Part shown: positions 5,649 through 9,161 of the stretch, in pieces
Layout: every line of letters starts with the position of its first letter
Position numbering within the stretch: the first letter of the stretch is position 1
DNA from: Nitrospirota bacterium
Lineage (GTDB): Bacteria; Nitrospirota_A; Leptospirillia; Leptospirillales; Leptospirillaceae
NCBI GenBank assembly: GCA_027335985.1
Contig: DAHWGX010000067.1
Span: 1 to 9,161 of the forward strand
Reading direction: 5' to 3'
Length of the DNA: 9,161 nucleotides
Notes under the pieces: generated by a model
Databases searched by the model: none
What the model saw: the letters and a program-made list of their open reading frames with translations, nothing else
Told to the model about the DNA's origin: nothing
Translations under genes and position numbers: made by a program

Positions 5649-6959
5649 TTACTCTTCGGTCTGTTTTTTTTGCAATGGTTGGGACTCCCGGTCTCTGAAG
5701 ACGCTTCTGATCAAATTCATAGGACCCTTTGGTGTCTCCGGGTAGGAAAGCCATCCGAAGGTGATCAGAGGCGACTGCTCCCTGTGCAGCCCCAGCAGGA
5801 TGTCCCGGATCCGCTCTATGATGGTGTCTGCGTGTTGCGGATCCATTGCCGGAAGTATCAGCAGATATTCCCGGTGGGTTATATGAGCGATTTCGTCGTA
5901 AAATCTCAGAATGCTCCTGGCCTTGATCATGAGCGACTTGTGATTTGGAATATCGGTTCTGATTCCGATCAATCCAAAGCCTGTTCCAGTTATGCGGTGT
6001 TCCTCGATCAGGGCTTCCAGAAGAAGCAGCGCATCCCGACGGTCAAGGAATCCTGATTCGGGTTCTCTCGCGGCGGGGATCAGATCTCCCAGGTTCTTGC
6101 GTATATCGAACAACTTTTTCGAGAGAGCCTGCGCCCTTGGTTGAAAGGAACTGAGTCCGGGAAGTTCCCTTTTTTTTGATTCGGGTCGAAAGAGCCGGAC
6201 CTTTCCAAAAAATGCGCGATTGTAAAGAAGGGGAAAATCAGCCCAGTATCCTTCCCCCGGATTCTTGGCGAAAAGAATGCGCCTGAAGGGGAGAATGGCG
6301 CTGGACTCTTCTGCGGAAAGGGATTCGGCAATCCGTTTCTTTCGTTCGTCCGGATTGTTCCTTATTCGCCAGAATTCGGCGGAGGGTGACCATGAGGAGG
6401 TCTTTGCAAGATAGATCTGGGCCATTTCCGCGTTTGAGTCGACCGCCAGTTCATCCAGGAAAAAATGGTCGATCAGGAGCTCGTCGCTGACACATCGGAG
6501 GATCGTTCTTGAAGGAGTCCGGAGGCGCCGCCCCAGGAGGAGCATGGCTTCCCTGTCGCTTTCATCCATCGTATGCGAAATTCTCTCGAGAAAGAACGGA
6601 TCCCCGGAACTCTCCTTTTCCGTAGGAACTTTGAGGATGAACCGTGTTTTTCCTGATCCTGGATCGGGGAGGCTGATGAACGAAGGGTTGGGAGAGGTGG
6701 CGGAAATCCAATCCCAAAAGTGTCCCTTCGTTTCTCCGGAAAGGGACTGGGCAATCTGGTTTGCATAGTCCGCGAGTGAAAATCTGGGGAATCCGGTTCT
6801 TACGAGGTTCCATCGGTTCAGGAAAAGGGAATTGGCAATAATGATCTGCGTTCTGGAAAGAAAAAGGGAAAACAATAGATCCGACCCGGAAAGAAGTGTG
6901 TCGATTTCCAGGAGCGCCCGATCATTTTTGAAAAGCGAGGGCCTGATCAGTAGATTCAT
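5649..6959 (-). CDS. Degenerate GGDEF-domain protein with retained RxxD I-site
   Basis: A 436-residue protein. Residues about 300-425 match the GGDEF fold: LDRRDAL (305-311) aligns with the TGLxNRRAL entry motif, GLIGIRTDI (329-337) with the metal-binding strand, and ITFGWLSYPE (399-408) with the SIGxAxYP strand. The signature itself is THREY at 361-365, with only its Glu kept, so diguanylate cyclase activity is not expected. Arg352 and Asp355 form an RxxD motif exactly five residues before it, the spacing of the c-di-GMP-binding inhibitory site. The protein may thus be a c-di-GMP receptor, as in PelD-type proteins. Residues 1-295 are unrecognised, have no clear membrane span and may hold a sensory or protein-binding module. 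The ATG at 6959 has only a weak ribosome site. The small membrane protein gene follows after 16 bp; a methyltransferase gene is divergent. Confidence 0.75.
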   Translation of the reverse strand: MNLLIRPSLFKNDRALLEIDTLLSGSDLLFSLFLSRTQIIIANSLFLNRWNLVRTGFPRFSLADYANQIAQSLSGETKGHFWDWISATSPNPSFISLPDPGSGKTRFILKVPTEKESSGDPFFLERISHTMDESDREAMLLLGRRLRTPSRTILRCVSDELLIDHFFLDELAVDSNAEMAQIYLAKTSSWSPSAEFWRIRNNPDERKKRIAESLSAEESSAILPFRRILFAKNPGEGYWADFPLLYNRAFFGKVRLFRPESKKRELPGLSSFQPRAQALSKKLFDIRKNLGDLIPAAREPESGFLDRRDALLLLEALIEEHRITGTGFGLIGIRTDIPNHKSLMIKARSILRFYDEIAHITHREYLLILPAMDPQHADTIIERIRDILLGLHREQSPLITFGWLSYPETPKGPMNLIRSVFRDRESQPLQKKQTEE

Positions 6960-7053
6960 CGTGTCCGGCCAACCCCCTGAAAATAAATGAATCCTCAGAC
7001 CTCTGTTTTCTTGACTGGATGGCTGCTCTAATTTAGCACGAGGAACCCCATTG
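6960..7053. promoter_or_regulatory. Divergent intergenic region, GGDEF-like / methyltransferase
   Basis: Ninety-four bases separate the two divergent start codons and should hold both promoters. It is AT-rich, with TTGACT at 7011-7016 and a TCTAAT at 7027-7032, but these are too close together to be one sigma-70 promoter. No clear operator dyad was seen. Confidence 0.35.
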
Positions 7054-7716
7054 ATGGAAACCGACAGGAAGGTGTATGATCGCCAAAATCGGTTTTTCTC
7101 AGAGGCCTATAAATCCGGAAAAATCGGTTGGCCAAGAGAAGGTCCAACGAAGCTGGTCGACCAGATCCTCGACGCTTACAAAGGATCTGACACCGGGATG
7201 GTACTGGAAATCGGGTCTGGAGAGGGACGGAATCTCGCCCCTTTTCAGGAACAAGGATGGACTGTGGTTGCCATGGATTTCTTGCGAGATCCGCTTCGGG
7301 TGGCGAGCCGTAATCTTTCCATCGGAGGGGGAGGTCGAGCCTGTTTTGTTCAAGGCGATCTTTTTCGTTTGCCTTTTCATCCGGCAAGCTTTGATGTCGT
7401 CTTCGACTTCGGGGTCTACCATCATCTGCGACGTCCCGAAAGAAAAAAGTATCCTTTGTGGATTGCACGGTTGCTGAAGCCTGGAGGATTGGCCGGTTTA
7501 GGGGTTTTTTCAGACCTTTTTCGTCACTTTCCGGAAGAAGCCAGACGTCGGAATTTCGTCACCCACCGTGGACATCATGACGTCTTCTTCAAGGAAAGGG
7601 ATCTTCCTTCTCTTCTGGGAAGGGGATTCTCTCTGTTGTCCACAGGGGAGGAGCGTCCCGGGGCACTCGATCATTACCGGCTGGCGGTCTATCGAAAGAA
7701 CCGTGAAGAGCCTTAA
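7054..7716 (+). CDS. Class I SAM-dependent methyltransferase
   Basis: A roughly 220-residue Rossmann-fold methyltransferase that transfers a methyl group from S-adenosylmethionine; the substrate is unknown. Numbering from the ATG, motif I is VLEIGSGEG (50-58), the acidic ribose-binding residue is Asp75 (VVAMD), motif II is QGDLFRLPF (100-108), followed by FDVVFDFGVYHHL, and motif III is LLKPGG (140-145). This is the compact Methyltransf_11/25 layout with no extra domain. GAGGA at 7040-7044 precedes TTG 7051 by six bases and ATG 7054 by nine; ATG is preferred but TTG remains possible and would add one residue. A histidine-rich THRGHHDVFF near the C-terminus may belong to the substrate pocket. 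The next gene begins 29 bp downstream and is probably cotranscribed. Confidence 0.85.
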   Translation: METDRKVYDRQNRFFSEAYKSGKIGWPREGPTKLVDQILDAYKGSDTGMVLEIGSGEGRNLAPFQEQGWTVVAMDFLRDPLRVASRNLSIGGGGRACFVQGDLFRLPFHPASFDVVFDFGVYHHLRRPERKKYPLWIARLLKPGGLAGLGVFSDLFRHFPEEARRRNFVTHRGHHDVFFKERDLPSLLGRGFSLLSTGEERPGALDHYRLAVYRKNREEP

Positions 7717-7745
7717 CCAGAATCAGCCTTTGAAAGGGGATACAG

Positions 7746-8045
7746 ATGGAACACCGCCCTATCGCCTTCGCCTATGAAATCGGAGAAACCGTTCTGGTCA
7801 CAATCACGAACCAGATTGGCCTTGTGGAAAGCCGCACGAGGGGATATTGGAAGGCCAACGAATATGATGTGATCATCCCTCCGGAAAACGCCCGCATGCG
7901 GGTTCGTGAGGAAAATCTGTCCCATGTGCCCCACGAATACGTGTTGACACGCCTCCCAACGATGGCGGGGTTGTCCTCGCCACCCAAATTTCTGAATGTT
8001 CCAGGAGATGCCAGAACATCAGGTTCCACTCCCCCTTCCCACTGA
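7746..8045 (+). CDS. Hypothetical protein, 99 aa, beta-rich
   Basis: A small protein I do not recognise. AAGGGGA lies five bases before the ATG, supporting the start. Residues 6-65 alternate hydrophobic and polar residues (for example GETVLVTITNQIGLVESRT and EYDVIIPPENARMRVREENL), suggesting a compact beta barrel such as an SH3-like fold; this is a visual judgement. The last 30 residues are rich in Pro, Ser and Thr (SSPPKFLNVPGD, TSGSTPPSH) and probably disordered. There is no signal peptide, membrane span or cysteine. It follows the methyltransferase gene by 29 bp and is succeeded by a strong terminator, so the two form a likely two-gene operon. Confidence 0.7.
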   Translation: MEHRPIAFAYEIGETVLVTITNQIGLVESRTRGYWKANEYDVIIPPENARMRVREENLSHVPHEYVLTRLPTMAGLSSPPKFLNVPGDARTSGSTPPSH

Positions 8046-8086
8046 TGCCCTTATTCTTCTGAGACCCTGCCCTTCGTTTTTTTAAT

Positions 8087-8118
8087 AAAAAGGGGACCTT
8101 ATGAAAGGTCCCCTTTTT
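8087..8118. terminator. Strong bidirectional intrinsic terminator
   Basis: A perfect 14-bp stem (8087-8100 with 8105-8118) closes on the tetraloop ATGA. The core AGGGGACCTT/AAGGTCCCCT is flanked by A5 on the left and T7 on the right, so each strand has a U-tract. It ends the + strand methyltransferase operon (stop at 8045) and the convergent rhodanese gene (stop at 8180). Confidence 0.93.
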
Positions 8119-8179
8119 TTATCTGTGGTAGGGCCGTCACCTTGGACAAAGCAAGAACAACAGGCTGCCGTCGGAGGTA

Positions 8180-8524
8180 TCAGTAACGAGGAAGGGAATG
8201 GTCGGCATGAAGGGCATAGGCATCAATCCCTCCATGAAGGTTCTTGACCTTTTCGAATCCCATTTTCTTGAGAAATTGACAGGCCTGCAGGCTGCGGACT
8301 CCATGGTGGCAATAGACGACAACATCTTTTTCCCGGTCGATCTGTGAAAGCTTCTGGGGAAGCTGGGCGAGGGGGATGTGAATGGCGTTCTCGATCCTGA
8401 CCCGGGAATGTTCCCAGTTCTCCCTGACATCCAGGATGAGAAGATCATCCCCATTGTCGATCCGTTCCTTCAAGTCTGAGGGGTGAAGCTGCAAATCCTT
8501 ATTCCCTGAGAAAAAACCAAACAT
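8180..8524 (-). CDS. Single-domain rhodanese-like sulfurtransferase
   Basis: A 114-residue cytoplasmic protein made of one rhodanese domain (GlpE/PspE size class). Rhodaneses carry sulfur as a cysteine persulfide and pass it to cyanide, thioredoxin or other acceptors. The active-site Cys72 heads the six-residue loop CHHGVRS, with VVVY strand before it; LDVRENWEH (31-39) is the conserved CH2A motif, and NAIHIPL (46-52) and LHGGIDAY (96-103) complete the family pattern. There is no signal peptide or second domain. AGGAGGT lies nine bases before the ATG on the minus strand. It ends at the shared terminator, 62 bp downstream. The physiological acceptor cannot be told from sequence; no obvious sulfur-metabolism partner lies within the window. 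Confidence 0.9.
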   Translation of the reverse strand: MFGFFSGNKDLQLHPSDLKERIDNGDDLLILDVRENWEHSRVRIENAIHIPLAQLPQKLSQIDREKDVVVYCHHGVRSLQACQFLKKMGFEKVKNLHGGIDAYALHADHSLPRY

Positions 8525-8586
8525 TTCTCTAAAACCTCCTGAGAGATGGGCAGGGGAAAAGATTTCTCCCCCGCCATCTCGCCTCT

Positions 8587-8838
8587 TTATTTCGAAATCG
8601 AAAGATCATTCTCAAGATTCAGGTCGGCGGTGTCGAGCGTGAAAAGAATTCCATGTGCGGCCCGTCCTGCCCCGATGACGGCATTGATGTCGCCACTCTT
8701 CGAAAAGACGGGTATCGACCCTTTTTCTGTCTCAACTGTAAATTTTACCGCTTCTCCCTCGATGGAAACAACTTTTGAAGAGTTCCGATATCCGGAATGA
8801 ATGCCATCGCAGAGCATTTCAAATGGCGGGGAAAGCAT
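8587..8838 (-). CDS. Possible orphan hypothetical protein, 83 aa
   Basis: A doubtful gene upstream of the rhodanese gene on the same strand, with a 62-bp gap. Its text from about residue 22 (KVVSIEGEAVKFTVETEKG onward) looks like real beta-rich protein, and a GAGRAAHGILFTLDTADLN segment follows. I recognise no family. The ATG at 8838 has no ribosome site and neither does the internal ATG at residue 8. The same frame is open back to TAG at 8866-8868. It sits directly beside the truncated TnpB, so its 5' end may have been cut or altered by the transposon. A frame of similar size on the + strand (8546-8800) is taken as its shadow because its composition is less protein-like. Confidence 0.4.
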   Translation of the reverse strand: MLSPPFEMLCDGIHSGYRNSSKVVSIEGEAVKFTVETEKGSIPVFSKSGDINAVIGAGRAAHGILFTLDTADLNLENDLSISK

Positions 8839-8902
8839 GATTGGCCGGATCTGGACATGTTGGGCCTATCGGTTTCCATGCGGTGTGGTCGATGACGGAG
8901 AG

Positions 8903-9161
8903 CTAATATTGACGTCCTCCCCGCCTCGAAAGCTTGTACTCCAGGAGGGAGAGGAACATTCCCCATCCCCGGGACAGGATGGAGCGGTTCAGGCCGGACT
9001 TCTGCCGGACGTTGCCTCCTGGGTTCTCCCGGGTGCCACGGGCGCTTCCGGTCATGTTCCGGATCTTCAGATCCTCGACAATCACGACGGCTTGGGTTTC
9101 GCCGATCGAAGTCGAGGCCTTGTGGAGAAAATCCAGACGCATGTTCGCGACCCGTTCGTGG
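8903..9161 (-). pseudogene. tnpB: Truncated IS605-family TnpB (OrfB), partial
   Basis: The last part of a TnpB-type RNA-guided nuclease encoded by IS200/IS605-like elements; the gene enters from beyond the right edge. The visible text runs from HERVANMRLDFLHKASTSI through VVIVEDLKIRNMT, the RuvC-II segment with its catalytic Glu, to the helix LLEYKLSRRGGR, after which it ends in Gln, Tyr and a TAG stop at 8903-8905. In intact TnpB this point is followed by the zinc ribbon (two CxxC pairs) and the last RuvC Asp, roughly 60-80 further residues; both are absent. The gene is therefore truncated and should lack nuclease activity. The guide-RNA region that normally overlaps the 3' end would be lost too. 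The G-rich junction (8909-8925) resembles ends of such elements. No partner transposase TnpA is visible. Confidence 0.8.
8903..9161 (-). mobile_element. Remnant of an IS200/IS605-type element, right part beyond window
   Basis: Defined by the truncated TnpB. The element's end next to the 83-residue frame appears deleted. The other end lies outside the window. Confidence 0.6.

Noticed and set aside
7011..7032. TTGACT plus TCTAAT as a sigma-70 promoter for the methyltransferase
   Set aside because: The spacer is only 10 bases, far from 16-18.
8137..8454. 105-codon minus-strand frame overlapping the rhodanese gene
   Set aside because: It is Ser/Met-rich shadow text; the rhodanese frame holds the full domain and active-site loop.
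1..9161. CRISPR arrays, tRNA or rRNA genes
   Set aside because: I saw no regularly spaced direct repeats, cloverleaf-type sequence or rRNA-like conserved blocks on reading through.

Overview
The window looks like a chromosomal stretch from a diderm, Gram-negative-type bacterium of moderate GC content. The signs are a DksA/TraR regulator, a lipoprotein with a canonical lipobox, strong Shine-Dalgarno sequences and tight ATGA gene overlaps. The IS set and protein flavour would fit a Nitrospirota member such as Leptospirillum, but this is an impression and I cannot confirm the taxon without a search.

Layout. Positions 1-1180 hold a decayed IS1380-family insertion sequence. It has matching imperfect terminal inverted repeats and a transposase broken by two internal deletions, a frameshift and a stop codon. 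A non-coding leader of about 350 bp follows. Then comes a five-gene co-directional block on the + strand (1536-5447): a DksA-type zinc-finger regulator, a short-chain dehydrogenase/reductase (SDR), a medium-chain zinc-type dehydrogenase/reductase (MDR), a repeat-containing lipoprotein, and a diaminopimelate-epimerase-fold protein. The first three genes are joined by ATGA overlaps and are almost certainly cotranscribed and translationally coupled. The epimerase homologue has serine in place of both catalytic cysteines, so it is probably not an ordinary DapF.

A convergent minus-strand pair follows (6959 to 5471). It encodes a 436-residue protein with a degenerate GGDEF domain (THREY in the GGDEF position) that still has an RxxD inhibitory-site motif at the exact canonical spacing, and a 53-residue single-pass membrane protein. 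The first is a candidate c-di-GMP receptor. Divergently transcribed from it are a SAM-dependent methyltransferase and a 99-residue protein of unknown function (7054-8045). A strong bidirectional terminator (8087-8118) separates these from a minus-strand single-domain rhodanese (8524-8180).

Upstream of the rhodanese lie a possible 83-residue orphan gene and, at the right edge, the C-terminal part of a truncated IS605-type TnpB. The window is thus a short, mostly housekeeping or accessory island between two transposon scars. The best candidates for undescribed biology are the Ser/Ser DapF homologue in the dksA-SDR-MDR operon and the receptor-like GGDEF protein with its small membrane partner. 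I saw no CRISPR array, tRNA or rRNA.
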